Below are positions 12,786 through 23,966 of a stretch of 64,000 bases of DNA, one piece after another (the stretch's first letter is position 1; each line of letters starts with the position of its first letter). The notes under the pieces are model-generated. The model had not been told where the DNA came from, ran no database searches, and saw nothing but the letters and a program-made list of their open reading frames with translations. Source of the stretch: Diplolepis rosae (taxonomy: Eukaryota; Arthropoda; Insecta; Hymenoptera; Diplolepididae); NCBI GenBank assembly GCA_030998225.1, contig JAPYXD010000754.1, forward strand, positions 6,572,001 to 6,636,000, read 5' to 3'. The translations under genes were made by a program, and so were the position numbers.

Positions 12786-12971
12786 TTATTTTCGTCCTAG
12801 TTCTAATTGAGTGAGCGCGAATTTGAAGTATAATTTGGCCTTAAGCTTATCAGGTACTTTAATCTTCCTGCTAACACCGTCCGTTCGAGAATTGTAAAAA
12901 TCAATTCTATCGCGAAACGCATCAACTGTACTAAACAGTTTCCGTGGAATTTCAAGTGAATTAAGTTTTGC
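12786..12971 (-). CDS. Coding-like open frame, product unknown
   Basis: On the minus strand 61 sense codons run from GCA at 12971 to a TAA at 12786-12788. The translation is of ordinary composition, unlike the AT-rich noise around it: SLEIPRKLFSTVDAFRDRID, then FYNSRTDGVSRKIKVPDKLK and FALTQLELGRK. There is no upstream ATG, so it would have to be a terminal exon or a fragment. An AG before CA at 12970 would keep phase with the exon at 15222-15484, but it lacks a pyrimidine tract. It could equally be a decayed gene piece. I do not recognise the family. Confidence 0.35.
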   Translation of the reverse strand, partial: AKLNSLEIPRKLFSTVDAFRDRIDFYNSRTDGVSRKIKVPDKLKAKLYFKFALTQLELGRK

Positions 12972-13429
12972 TTATCTTTCTATCACTCACAGTGGAACAT
13001 AATTGCATAATAAGGTGAGAAAAATTGTTTCACTGCAGTGAAAATTGTATTGATTGGTTCCCGATACGATTAAGCAAATATTGACGTTGTAAATCGATAA
13101 GACTTGACGAATATAATCGTCACCATAATAAGTTCAGCGTAAAACCTGTAAGTAACGAATTTGTCTGGGTTAACGTATTAATGTAGTCTTGCCTTTGGAA
13201 TTTCTTATGATTTCATTATTGGCCTAAATTTCTCTTGTAAATTTGCAAATTTTTTGTGTTAGTTTTATTATAAACTAACTGGCACTCTACAAACATAATT
13301 AACCATAATTTCATGATAATCAGAGCCCTGGCAGCTGAAGACCCAAGACGCGCCAGGTGAGGGCTAAATTTCGACGATAGCAGATAAAAATTTTGAAATT
13401 AGCGTATCGAATTATTAGTCGAAATAAAA

Positions 13430-13776
13430 GTACTGTCTCAATGTATTCACTACTGGACACCAGAATCGAAACAAGCAAAACAGTGGGTAGGACCCGGTGG
13501 AACTGCATCAAACCGAGCAAAGACACAACAGTCGGCTGGACCTAAAGAGATGGTTCCAGAAACAGAGATTTTTAACAAATGAAAAGGTCAAGAGACCTTT
13601 ACAAGAGACACATACAAGAGACCTTTAAGAGACACATTACAAGAGAGGCATCGAAATGTTAAAAGATCGTTGAACAAAGTGTATCGAGATGAAAGGAGAT
13701 TATGTTTAAGGATATATAGAATTTTTCCTAAAAATGCTGTTTTTTCTTTGTCATCTTAAAAACTTATTGAACTCCC
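13430..13776 (+). pseudogene. mariner remnant, internally deleted
   Basis: Encodes a scrap of mariner transposase (YWTPESKQAKQWVGPGGTAS) fused after a deletion to C-terminal motifs (RGIEMLKDR), including a duplicated AAGAGACC-rich stretch. It ends with the TIR AACTTATTGAACTCCC followed by TA. Sequence and TIR match the mariner at 48194-51836, so this is a second copy of that family. Confidence 0.8.
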
Positions 13777-13781
13777 TAGTA

Positions 13782-14903
13782 AAGGGTTTTCCAATAGGGA
13801 CATAACAAATTTATCTATGAATAAAACACAGAAATATTTGAGATATTGAGTTCAAATTTATTGTCGGTGTAGTGCAAGCATTACATTTTATGTATGAAAT
13901 TCGATATCGGTCATATGACCACCACGAGCCCGTTTACAGCGGTCGATTCTTTGGACCCAATTTTCCACCACTCTGGCACACATTTCGACCGGAACGTTGG
14001 CAATTTCGCGTTGGATGTTGTCTTTGAGGTCGTCTAAAGTTGCTGGCTTGTTGGCATAGACCAGTGAATTGGTATGGCCCCATAAAAAGAAATCCAATGG
14101 CGTTAGATCGCATGAACGAGGCGGCCATTCGACCGGACCATTTTTCGAGATAACACGTTCACTGAATTTGCCTTTCAATAAATCGATTGTGACGCGTACT
14201 GTGTGGCACCGTCTTGTTGAAACCACATATCGTTGATGTCAAGTTCATCCAATTCTGACCACAAATGATCTTCCAACATAGCACGATAGCGCTCTCCATT
14301 GACTGTAACATGACGGTCGTTTTCATCCACGAAAAAATACGGCCCAATCACACCTCCGGCATGAAAACCGCCCAATTGGAGAAGTTTCGGCGTTTCAAAT
14401 GATCAAGTGGCTTTATTTCATGAGTCAATTTAATCTTGAAAGCATGTAGGCCAAGATCTTTTCGCATAATACGCCACAGTGTCGTTTGAGCGATGCCCAA
14501 TTCTTGAGAACGACGTGGAATCAACTGATTTGGCTCATTTTGAATCGATGCACTTACGGCTGCGATTATTTCTTCGCTTCTAGCAACACGACGTCTTTTT
14601 GACACCGGAACGTCCAATAGTGTGAATTTGGTCTCGAATTTATCCACTATAGCACGCACAGCCTGTCGGGTGGGATGATTATTAATGCTGAAAATTGGAG
14701 TAAGCGCTTTTAAAGTTGCGACCACCGATTCAGAATTTCGTTAGTAATTTTTAATAATTTCGAAACGTTGCTGGTTCTTGAACTTTACCATGATGAAAAT
14801 GTTGACTTTAACTAACGTTTTGACATTGACAGTTCATTAAAAAAGTTTAAGGGTGCGTTCATATAAAGGTACTAAATTGTTATATCCCTATTGGAGAACC
14901 CTT
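13782..14903 (-). pseudogene. Tc1/mariner-superfamily transposon, internally deleted
   Basis: Both TIRs are present (AAGGGTTTTCCAATAGGGA at the left, its near-complement at the right), each bordered by TA at 13780-13781 and 14904-14905. The minus strand encodes an N-terminal helix-turn-helix part (14725-14348; NNHPTRQAVRAIVDKFETKF, RRSQELGIAQTTLWRI), then a break, then GGVIGPYFF, WFQQDGAT and a C-terminal block (14226-13888) with CDLTPLDFFLWG. The segment expected between NFSNWA and GGVIGPYFF, where the first catalytic Asp sits in relatives, is missing, and the remainder is in shifted frames. Dead, but possibly still mobilisable through its TIRs. Confidence 0.9.
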
Positions 14904-14926
14904 TATATCGAGTTGTTTAGCTACTA

Positions 14927-15121
14927 CAGTTGGGACTCGTTTATCGGGACACATGATCATTCTCCTTACCCCCACTATTGAAAAGCCACGCGACGTGTCA
15001 TCCAATTGCGATGACACAGCGGTGTCCGTGGTTGACTCGAAGGACCAATCAAACGCTTCCCCTCAAACGAGCCCCATTAGGTGAGAGCCTCTACCGCGTC
15101 CTAATAAACGAGTCCCGATTG
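14927..15121. mobile_element. pogo-like MITE, TA duplication
   Basis: Ends CAGTTGGGACTCGTTTAT and ATAAACGAGTCCCGATTG are inverted over about 24 bp and flanked by TA on both sides (14925-14926, 15122-15123). CAGT-type tips with TA duplication fit pogo/Tigger-like elements. Length 195 bp, non-coding. It sits about 100 bp beyond the splice donor of the exon at 15222-15484. Confidence 0.8.
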
Positions 15122-15221
15122 TAACTTGAAAATATTACCAAAGTCAATTTCAATATTGTTTTCCAAAATGACTGATATGGCTTAAAGAAAAAGAGGACTT
15201 TTGTGGATTGTTGTGACTTAC

Positions 15222-15484
15222 CAAGTACTGCTCTATGTCCTTTAACCCTTCTGCCAATACTAGGTGAAACCAGACTTAGTCTATCACCCCGTGTCCCTAA
15301 AAGGGGACTTGGACTTCTTCGTGGAGGTGATGGTAGCGGTTCAACAAAAAGTCCATAAGTACTTCCGGTATTTACACCTTGAGAACTTCCAATTCCTCCA
15401 ATACCACCAATTAGTCCCCATTCTGAGACGCTATCAATGGAACTACTTCTTGGAAGACACGAGCTTGTGCTACTGCATTCTCGT
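15222..15484 (-). CDS. Exon 4 of a host gene (Ser/Pro/Gly-rich segment)
   Basis: Read on the minus strand, a pyrimidine-rich acceptor ending CTAACAG precedes 15484 and GTAAGT follows 15222. The 263-bp exon has one codon base, 87 full codons and one base over, so it enters in phase 2 and leaves in phase 1. It contains CSSTSSCLPRSSSIDSVSEW, a glycine run (GGIGGIG), and PLPSPPRRSPSPLLG with several Arg-Ser/Ser-Pro sites of the kind kinases modify. The entry phase matches the exon at 45285-45471, completing an Arg codon. No domain is recognisable; it reads as a disordered regulatory region. Any downstream exon must start with two bases completing a codon. Confidence 0.8.
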
Positions 15485-15761
15485 CTGTTAGAAAAAACAA
15501 TAATTTTATTACAAATGGTTTCCTTTTTTTTATCTCAAAACAAGATTTTTAATTTAATCTTAGCAAAAATTAGAATATGATGGTAACTAAGGTAAAAAAT
15601 AAGGAAAGTTGAAATTTAATAGAGAAGCAGTAAAATGCTTGTGGCCATGAATCAATTAAATCACATGACGTCGGTAATTACAATTATAGTATATAAAGTT
15701 ATTAAAATATTTGTAGTTAAAATGGGTTTTTAGTAGCGGACAGACCTTGGTTCTTTTGTTC

Positions 15762-15996
15762 CACGTCGTAAACTACGTCATATACTACGTTGTAAACCAC
15801 GTCGTAAGCTTCGTAGTAAACTACGTCGGAAGTTGGGGTAGTAAACTGCGTAGTATACAACGTGGTTTACCATGTGGTTTACTACGAAGTTTACAACATG
15901 GTTTGCTACGTGATTTATGACGTAGTTTACCACGTAGTTTATGACGTAGCTTACCACGTAGTTTACGACGTAGTTTACGTAGTGGTTTACTACGAA
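15762..15996. repeat. 12-bp satellite array 1, with strand switch
   Basis: About 19 units of a 12-bp repeat. The first six read CACGTCGTAAAC-like; after a short unique spacer the remaining units are in the opposite orientation (GACGTAGTTTAC-like). The 12-bp register is kept nearly without slippage. Rich in ACGT, which makes CpG and AatII-like GACGTA(G) words unusually frequent in this AT-rich window. Confidence 0.85.
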
Positions 15997-16217
15997 TAAT
16001 TTGGTCTGATATTCAAAAACACTGTTTTCAATTTTAGATGATTAAAAAATACATAACTATTAAAAAATATTATCTTTTTTGCTTGCAAAGCGAATCCCAG
16101 TATACCTAAATTATGTTCTTCAAATATAAATTGTGGATATTTTTAAATTTAGGTTGTTTAATCACAATGCATAGATTGTACTAATTAAGGAATAATTTTT
16201 TAAATAAAAAATTAAGC

Positions 16218-16508
16218 CGCGTAGCAAACCACGTTGTAAACTACCTCGTAAACTACGTCGTAAGCTACGTCGTAAACTGCGTCGTATACTGCGCAGTTTA
16301 CTATCCCAATTTCCTACGTAGTTTACGACGTGGTTTACTACGAAATTTACGACGTGGTGCTGCGTAGTTTATGACGTAGCTTGTGACTTATTTTACGACG
16401 TAGTTTACGCGTGGTTTACTACGAAATTTACGACTTGGTGCTGCGTAGTTTATGACGTAGCTTGTGACGTATTTTACGACGTAGTTTACGACGTGGTTTA
16501 CAACGTCG
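16218..16508. repeat. 12-bp satellite array 2, with strand switch and higher-order repeat
   Basis: Same 12-bp unit as the preceding array, again starting in the TAAAC orientation and flipping after a spacer near 16300. The second part carries an 81-bp higher-order repeat (CGAAATTTAC at 16341 and 16422). The minus-strand frame at 16428-16655 simply translates this array. Confidence 0.85.
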
Positions 16509-18429
16509 GAATTTTAAATAGGGCTGGGTATTGAGATTTATAATCGATTTTTCTCCGTGCATGTTTTGAAACTGGAGCCGAAAAAATTTGTATACAAATT
16601 CTTGAGGAAAACCAAAATACTTTTTTTGATCACGTCGCTCACTTGATGCATGCATTTTAATTCCTGTAACCCCATGTCTATGAAGAATGAAATACCGAAT
16701 TGAACATTTATGAAATTAACTAAAATGCACTAAGATTGGTCTACCTTACCATAAATGTTTACGATTATAAAAAAAAAAATTGGAAAGAAACATTTAGAAC
16801 TAGACAAACCTATATTCATGCATTTCATTCAATTTCACATATTTTTAACGCGGTATCACATTTTGTATGAAAATAAGGTTACAGAAACTGAAATGCCAAT
16901 AGGGTAGGAATCTTTTAGTGAATACGAGTATATTCGTGCAAGATCACTTTTTCGGTGAATAATATATCTTTCTGAAAAGTTGGGAATTATAGTTAACTGT
17001 AAAATTTTGAACAAATTTTTTGCTAAAGCGAACCAGACAAATGTCTCCTATTGTAATCTGTCATATCTTTCAAATATTCAAGAATATATTTTGTATATGA
17101 AGAAAGTTATCATATATGAAGGTAAACTACAATTAAGTCATGTGGTCAGGTTGGTTTGCTGCCTGATCAAGATTGTTCTCACCAGGTGGCCGAATTTGAC
17201 CATTTTTGACAATTGTTATCACGAGTACAGACAGAAGGTTCGTGTAAAAATAAATCATAGATTTTAAAACCATTATTTTTCTGTTTGTTCGGTACTTATT
17301 ACTTCTGTTAGTACGTGTTTTCGTCATTTATTACCCTTTTTAAACGCGTGACATATTCAAAGATATCTTTCAATTATAACCCAGAATCAGGACTATTATA
17401 AGTGAGTTTACTCAGGTGGAAACACCAAACTGGTCAAATCTGTCATATCTGATTTCAACGCCACCTAATGAATGTGTCATCTTTCAATGGTCAAATGTAT
17501 GGAATACCCCAGAGATTATTGAGAAAATTGGAAAATTGATCAAATTAATAATATTCTTGTAGAAATCAATTTCGATATGGTGACCTTTAGTGATTTAAAA
17601 AATTCAAAACCTTGGATGAGTTTTGTAAAACTTTGTTTTCAAATTCAAATTTCACTTTTGTCACTAAATTCCTAGTTTACACAAAAATATATTTACATGT
17701 ATCATCTAAGATACTTATTTAAGATATTTTGCGGAAGACAAATTCGAAATTTATTTCAGTTTTCATATGTTTCTACTCAATAAGATTCTTCCTTTTAGAA
17801 TACGTTAAGGTTTTTTTTGTCTATCCTCGAAATAGATTATATGTTTGCGTAAAATGAGAATTCTAATTTTATTTTCTTACTCAGATTATCAAGCTACGTC
17901 ATATCAAACTCGTTGACAGTGATATATAAATACGGCATTACATTGAGGATATCTCAGCTAAAAATATATGGCCTTTTCATCTAAATAATGTTTGCCTTTG
18001 TTATGTGATGCTGGAAAATACCCTTAATATTTTTGAAAATCCATTAATCTGATAAAAATCAATTAGAAAGCTATTATTTTATAAAGAAATGTAGTTTAAC
18101 AATAACACTTTTTTTCAAATTCTATGACTATTTCTTAAGGGTTGTAGACTCGTGGAATAACAGATCTTGGAAAATAGTATATTTCGAAAGGTTTTTTTCT
18201 CGATCCAAAAAATATTTCATATTTTAACAAAATCATTTTAAATTCCACAAATATTTGCATTTTTTGATGATTTTAAACACTTAAAAATTAATTCTTCCAA
18301 TCTGGATGTCGTCAAATTGTAGAGAATTTTTTTCTGGTAAAATAAGCTTTCATTTATAAAAGTAACATTATTTCTAAAAAAGAACAGTGCTTAACGCCAA
18401 CAAAATTTGGGCGAGAATATAAGTTTTTA
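16509..18429. other. AT-rich DNA, no supported feature
   Basis: A minus-strand frame at 17133-17327 contains VKNGQIRPPGENNLDQAANQ, which looks more coding-like than its surroundings. It shares AACCAACCTGACCACATGA with the foldback end at 45524, so it is more likely repeat-derived. Nothing else found. Confidence 0.4.
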
Positions 18430-18679
18430 CTCTCTAAATTTGAATCAGTCAAAATCTACTGATTATCAGTGAAATTTAACTGATTCAAATAGCTAAAACG
18501 AGGTTACTGTAAATCAGTCAAATTTCACTGATTATTTCAGTGAAAATTGGCTGATTTGACAGTGAGAAATATTTTTTTCACTGATGAATCAGTGAAAAAT
18601 ATTTTTTCACTGATGAATCAGTGAAATGGTAAATCACTGATTCAATCAGTGAAAATTTGACTGATTCAGATTTAGAGAG
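18430..18679. mobile_element. CTCTCTAAAT MITE, TA duplication
   Basis: TIR CTCTCTAAATTTGAATCAG and complement, flanked by TA. The inside is packed with alternating ATCAGT and ACTGAT words. Long form of a family seen also at 19890, 27701, 37271, 39784 and 43732. Confidence 0.85.
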
Positions 18680-18685
18680 TAGATA

Positions 18686-19234
18686 TCAGGTGCACAAATA
18701 AGTTTCCGCCGTTTGACAAAAGTTGGTGCCACCAGTAAGTTTTGGTTGAAATTGACAGATGTAAAACGTCACTGTCGTAAGGTTGGACGTCTGTCAACAA
18801 CATAACTGAAATATAAGTGAATTTTTATCAGTATAATATATTTTTTTTGTGTGGGGAAATGTCGAGTTTTGAGCCGAATAAGCGTCATTTGCAGAAAGTT
18901 TTGATTTACTTCTTCAATTTGAAGAAATCTGCAGTTGAAGCAAATTGTTTGCTTGTAGAAACATATAGTGAGGCTGCCTTAAGTGAGAGAAGTTGTGGTG
19001 AGTGGTTTCAAAAGTTTAAGAACGGTGAATTGGACATCGAAGGCAAAGAACATAGCGGAAGGCCGGAAGTGTATGAAGACGCGGAATTAGAAGCATTATT
19101 GGATCAAGATTCGTGCCAAACGCAACAAGAACATTACGATGGACAATACTTCGAATAAAACATAAGGTTCCGTTCTTTCACAATAAATGCCCAATTTTTG
19201 ATAAAAAACGGCGGAAACTTATTTGTACACCTGA
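18686..19234 (+). pseudogene. mariner internal-deletion derivative
   Basis: TIRs TCAGGTGCACAAATAAGTTT and near-complement, with exact TA duplications (18684-18685, 19235-19236). An ATG at 18859 opens the mariner N-terminus: MSSFEPNKRHLQKVLIYFF, ending LLDQDSCQTQQE and then running out of frame after a deletion of the catalytic core. It covers the DNA-binding region only. The TIRs are intact, so it could be moved by a related transposase. Confidence 0.9.
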
Positions 19235-19889
19235 TAAATCATTTTTGTATTTAAAAATTTTTTTTTGCAAATAATTTTGTCGTTTTTAAACTATATCATC
19301 AATAATGACATTGCAATTTTTAAAAACTATAACTTAATAACAATTATAGTATATTGACAGAAAGTTCCAAAAATAACAGTGAAAATAGTGTGAAAATCAA
19401 CATGAGAGATTTATGTTTTATTAAAATAGAATTTGTAAACAAGTGTATGAATTACGCCACTATTCATATATATATATTATAGATTTACTAATGTTAGTTT
19501 GAGTTTAGATTATACTAGCTGTAAAGTGGTTTACATGTGTATTAAAACTTTGATGCTCATTTTATGAGCACTGTTGCTTCTTCATGCAACAAATCATTCT
19601 CCTTTTAACTTTATAAATTTAACACTACCATTTCTTCACTTATTCTCACAGTTCTTTGGAGAAGAAAGTTGTAATGCAAACAGTAAAAATAAACTATTTT
19701 AATCTGCTTAGCAAAACAAATTTTGAATTATTTTTGACTTTTGATCGTTTAAAAAAATGTACATTGAATTATTTTTTTATTAAAGGCACATTTACACCTC
19801 TGTTTGAAAATTTTCACCTTTTCACTCTATGACACAGTAATACAATAGGTTTATCTCTTTCTAGACATTTTACTCGCAAAATATCTATT

Positions 19890-20030
19890 CTCTCTAAATC
19901 TGAATCAGTCAAATTTTCACTGATTGAATCAGTGAAATTTGACTGATTTACAGTAACCTCTTTTTAGCTATTTGAATCAGTCAAATTTCACTGATAATCA
20001 GTAGATTTTTACTGATACAAATTTAGAGAG
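19890..20030. mobile_element. CTCTCTAAAT MITE, short form
   Basis: 141 bp, same TIRs as the copy at 18430 and the same GTAACCTCTTTTTAGC core, but inverted and lacking about 110 bp. Flanked by TT on both sides. It directly abuts the mariner at 20031. Confidence 0.8.
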
Positions 20031-20215
20031 TTGGGTTGTCCAAGAAGTAATTGCCGATTTTTTCATACCAATTAAACACATTTTTTTTAATACAAGGATT
20101 GAACTTTAATCGATGATACATTTTCGATTTTGTTCAATGACCTTTTGCCATCTTTCCTGTAACTTCATGATGCCACGCTCATAGAACTTATGGTCTTTAT
20201 CGGCACACTGAGAGA

Positions 20216-21217
20216 AATCCTATTTGTTGTGCTGACTAAAAGGTCACAACTATATATTTTTAGTTAGCAGTACCAAAAATTTTGTAAAACTTACCAATGC
20301 TCAAAAGTCCATGGAACTAAGTATGCTACTAATTTTTTTTTGTAAAATTGATCAAATCCATTTATTTTGAGAAATGTAAATATTTTATTTCCATATGCAA
20401 TATTTCGTGTGTAAACATGACTTGCAATTCTTTGGTAATAGTAAACTTCAAGAAATAATTGTACAGGCGAATTAGATTTTACCTGCTTATCAACTGTTTT
20501 GAATCGTTTTGAAATCCTTACATACATTGATTTCTTAAAATTTTGCTTTTGTTCTTCATCAAAATGAGAAGAATTAAATCATGGTAGTTTTAAAGTTTAA
20601 TTGTAAACTGTTGTGCAGTTTTTGATGAAAAACATCTCATCAATTATCATCCTTTGTTACATTTGGAAAACAATAATTAAATAAGTTTTTCTCCTAAACA
20701 ATTCTAACCTAAGAAAGTTCCCATCGACATTAACAGAAATAAAATAGATAGAATGATAAATTTAATATTTTTTTAAATGTTGGAATTACTATTTTAATCA
20801 TGTACAGATGACAAAATTAATCAGTTTTTAATTAAGATATTGGAATAGTTTTTAATAAAACTTTTCTCCGTTATGTCGAAAAAATATATATTTTTGTAAT
20901 AACTAAACTGGACAAATAGTAATAGCAATTAACGCAATTAGTAACTTTTACAAAAACGTATTGGAAGCATCTATTATAAGCTCGATACAATGTGGGAATG
21001 CATGAAAATAGTCCCGGCTACAAAACGGACCGACTAATCGGATTTTGTAAGTTTTACTAAAAATTTTAATCATTGCTACTCAGTTAATATTTCTATAAGA
21101 ACTAATAAAGAACTAAAGAACTAAAAAAGAACTAAAGAAGTAAAAGAACTAAAAAAATACTTGTGACCTTTTTTTACAAAAAAAATGGGTAACCACGACT
21201 AATACTTTCTCTCAGTG
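20216..21217. mobile_element. 1-kb CACTGAGAG element inside mariner
   Basis: Ends CACTGAGAGAAA and TTTCTCTCAGTG, with CA on both sides (20214-20215, 21218-21219). Removing the element and one CA restores a continuous mariner frame (Gln-Phe-Phe-Ala-Asp-Lys-Asp), which defines the insertion exactly. Interior is AT-rich with AACTAAAGA-type repeats near 21105-21150 and no recognisable transposase. It is the largest member of the CACT...AGTG set here. Confidence 0.8.
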
Positions 21218-21458
21218 CAAAAAACTGAACCAAATCTGATGGTACAAGGTCAAGACTATATGGTGGATGTAACATCACTTCCCAAACAAGCCTTAATAAT
21301 TTTTGGCGAGTGGCTAAAGATGTGGATGGTGCAGCGTTGTCATGGTGAAAAATTACATCTTTACGATTGACCAATTCTGGCCGTTTTTCTTTGACCTCTG
21401 CCTTCAATTTGTTCAGCTGACGACAGTAAACATCCGAATTAATCGTTTGGTTCCTTCA

Positions 21459-21888
21459 CCGAAAAAAATTCCTTGTACCCGTATACTACTTGTATTTTGC
21501 CTAGTTAGGACAGGCGCCAACTTTGCAATCCTAGTTGAAATGACGAAGTTCAAGTTTAGTAAGAAAAACAAAGAAAGCAGGTTGATTTGACGGACAGATC
21601 CTTTCAGGCGCATGTATTAAATGTAACAAAAAAACAACTTTACGTTTATGATCTACTAGAGCAAAATTTATATTGATAAAAGTGGGTCTTAAAGAATTAT
21701 TGACAAAAATAAATTGTTGTTTACACAGTGAAAAAGTAATAAATACAGAAGATATTCTTTTTACAGCGGAGTTTTGTAATAACAGCATAGCAATATTAAT
21801 TTAATTTAATTGTTAATAGAATTAGAATTCTTTATTTCTCTGTAACAAGGTTGATATTGGTTGACTCTCGGGAAAAAAATTTTTTCGG
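21459..21888. mobile_element. Insertion in mariner with CCGAAAAAA ends
   Basis: About 430 bp separating Leu-Leu-Pro from Asn-Gln-Thr-Ile-Asn of the mariner transposase. The ends CCGAAAAAAATT and AATTTTTTCGG are inverted. The exact target duplication is unclear. No gene inside. Confidence 0.6.
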
Positions 21889-22759
21889 TTTGGAAGCAGC
21901 TCAAAAAATACCACACCTTTTCAATCCCACCAAACAGATAGCATAATCTTTTTTTGATGCAATTCAACTTTAGATGTTGTTTGTGATGGTTCATCACGCT
22001 TGGACCATGATAGTTTTCGAACGACGTTATTTTAAACCATCCATTTTTCATTACCAGTGATAATTCGTTTCAAAAAAGGATCGAATTCATTGCGTTTAAG
22101 ATGCAAAACACAAGCGTCGATGTGTTTTGTTAAACGAATTTCTTTCAATTCATGTGGAATCCAAATATCAAGTTTTTTAACTTGTCCAAGACGTATATGA
22201 GAGTAGATTGTTGATTTTGGTATTTTTAACATTTCTTCAATCTCTCGTACAGTTAGATGACGATCCGATTCGATTATGGCTTTGATTTGGTCATCATCAA
22301 CTTTATTTGGCCGACCTGAACGTTGCTCATCTTTGAGTGAAAAATCCCCAGAACGGAATTTATCAAACCAATTTCGACACTGTCTGCCTGTTAAGACTTT
22401 ATCACTATACACATCACGTAACTTTTTAGCAGCCTGTGCTGCATTCTTTCCCTTACAGAAATGAAAAAGCAAAATATGATGAAAATGCTCGTTTCTACAC
22501 TTCAGCTTAAAGTTGATGCCAAACTAACAACTATAAATGAAATTACGCGCAATTTGTTTTTAAAGCAAGCTAAGAGTTACAGCTTACAAATGCCAGAATG
22601 AAAATATCATCTTCTTCTTTTTCTTGGTTTTGCCTTTTTCCTGTATCTAGCAAATAGCCATATCATTGAAAAATAATCATGACATTGAAGGAAGCCATTC
22701 AAAAAGATGATCAAAGACATCTATTTGTGAAATCGGCAATTACTTCTTGGACAATCCAA

Positions 22760-23668
22760 TAGAAAGATATAAACTTATGATATCGAAATGTGGTAGAGTA
22801 AGAAGGTTAACATTTTCCAACAGAGTTTGAATCTGCTTCCTATAGTGTGCCACGTTTTTGATATAAAAAGCTACGTTGCAGCGGATTGCATGGTTCAGAA
22901 GCATTTACTGCCGTCGTATTAACAAATTGCTATAAATTAGTTAAGATTGAGATGCATGATATACAAGAATAGAATTTTTTTCTGCAAACAATAACGTCTT
23001 TTAATATTTCATATGACATAGTGTACATTTTGATAATAATCAATGACTTAATTTAATGTATTAAGCATAAGTCATGCACTCAAGGGCGGATATTAAGTGG
23101 GTCACGTGACGTCGCTAAATGTGAATTACAATTTATAAGGTTATTCGTAAAATAATATAACGAAAACGAATTTTCTCTACCAGATTAACGTGTAAAACAG
23201 ATATGCATTTTTGAATGGATTTTAATACGATTATTTCGCAATTAAATAATAAAGTTATTGAATAGTTTTGAGAATTCATAAACTGTTTGCAAATATTAAA
23301 TCATTGTAGTAGTAAATAGGCCATACAAGTATGTTGGAGTGTGGGGGATCCCTCTACCCCCCCCCCCCTCCCAGTGTGATGTCTCTAGGATAATATTTTT
23401 AACAATACAATTGTTTTTTAAATAATGCAAGAATAAGCAACAAGAATTGAAATAATATCAGTAATTATAGAATTGTTGCTGTTTATATAGCAGAAAAAGT
23501 TTTGTAGAAGAAGTGGTAATTGAATGATATAAATGGATGAAGCTATTACACATGTCTCTAAACAAAAATTTCATCATTTAATCATTTTTCCGTTTATTTT
23601 TTAATTTCTAGAACACAATGATATTGTTAGTACGTACCAAATTATTCACTTTGATGAGATAAAATGAA
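22760..23668. other. AT-rich DNA with a C12 tract
   Basis: No gene or element found. A run of twelve C at 23357-23368 on the plus strand is the only striking word. Confidence 0.5.
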
Positions 23669-23966
23669 TACCACATGGAGTGAAAAGTCCGCGGCCTCAT
23701 ATAGAGATTGCGTGACTATCTTAAAATTTTTATGTTTATGCAGTAGTGCCAATCTTTACTAGGCATCAGTCAAATTTTTATGACATTTCGACGATTAATT
23801 TACGAGTTATAGTCATTAGAGTGACGCTACTTTTGATGTTTGAGAAAAAATGGATTTCCAGGAATTTTGTGTTTTGTTTAAACATTGCTTTTTAATGGGA
23901 AAAAATACTGCTCAAGCCAAAGAATGGCTTGATAAATGCAGACAATACCAAAAATGTGCATCGTAA
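23669..23966 (+). pseudogene. mariner 5' remnant
   Basis: The left part resembles the TIR and leader of the mariner at 50371-51595 (ACATATAGATGG-like leader, TCAAATTTTTATGACATT). An ATG at 23851 opens MDFQEFCVLFKHCFLMGKNT, the start of a mariner transposase, then the copy ends abruptly. Confidence 0.75.

Larger units (their letters stand above)
20031..22759 (-). pseudogene. mariner transposon carrying two insertions
   Basis: TIR TTGTCCAAGAAGTAATTGCC occurs near both ends. The minus-strand transposase starts near 22472 (GKNAAQAAKKLRDVYSDKVL) and runs through RIITGNEKW, where relatives have Asp in GDEKW, so the first catalytic residue reads as Asn. It continues as NQTINSDVYCRQLNKLKAEV, FHHDNAAPS and PYSLDLVPSD, then a deletion, and a C-terminal KFYERGIMKLQERWQKVIEQ near 20170. 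Two foreign pieces interrupt it at 21459-21888 and 20216-21217. Several frameshifts are also present. Inactive. Confidence 0.88.

Noticed and set aside
15762..16508. CRISPR-like array
   Set aside because: Units are 12 bp in direct tandem without unique spacers, they switch strand, and the setting is eukaryotic.
21174..21407. 77-codon minus-strand frame as an independent gene
   Set aside because: It is the mid-part of the mariner transposase at 20031-22759 running into the CACTGAGAG insertion.
23357..23368. C12 run as a meaningful signal
   Set aside because: A single homopolymer without context; may also be a sequencing length error.
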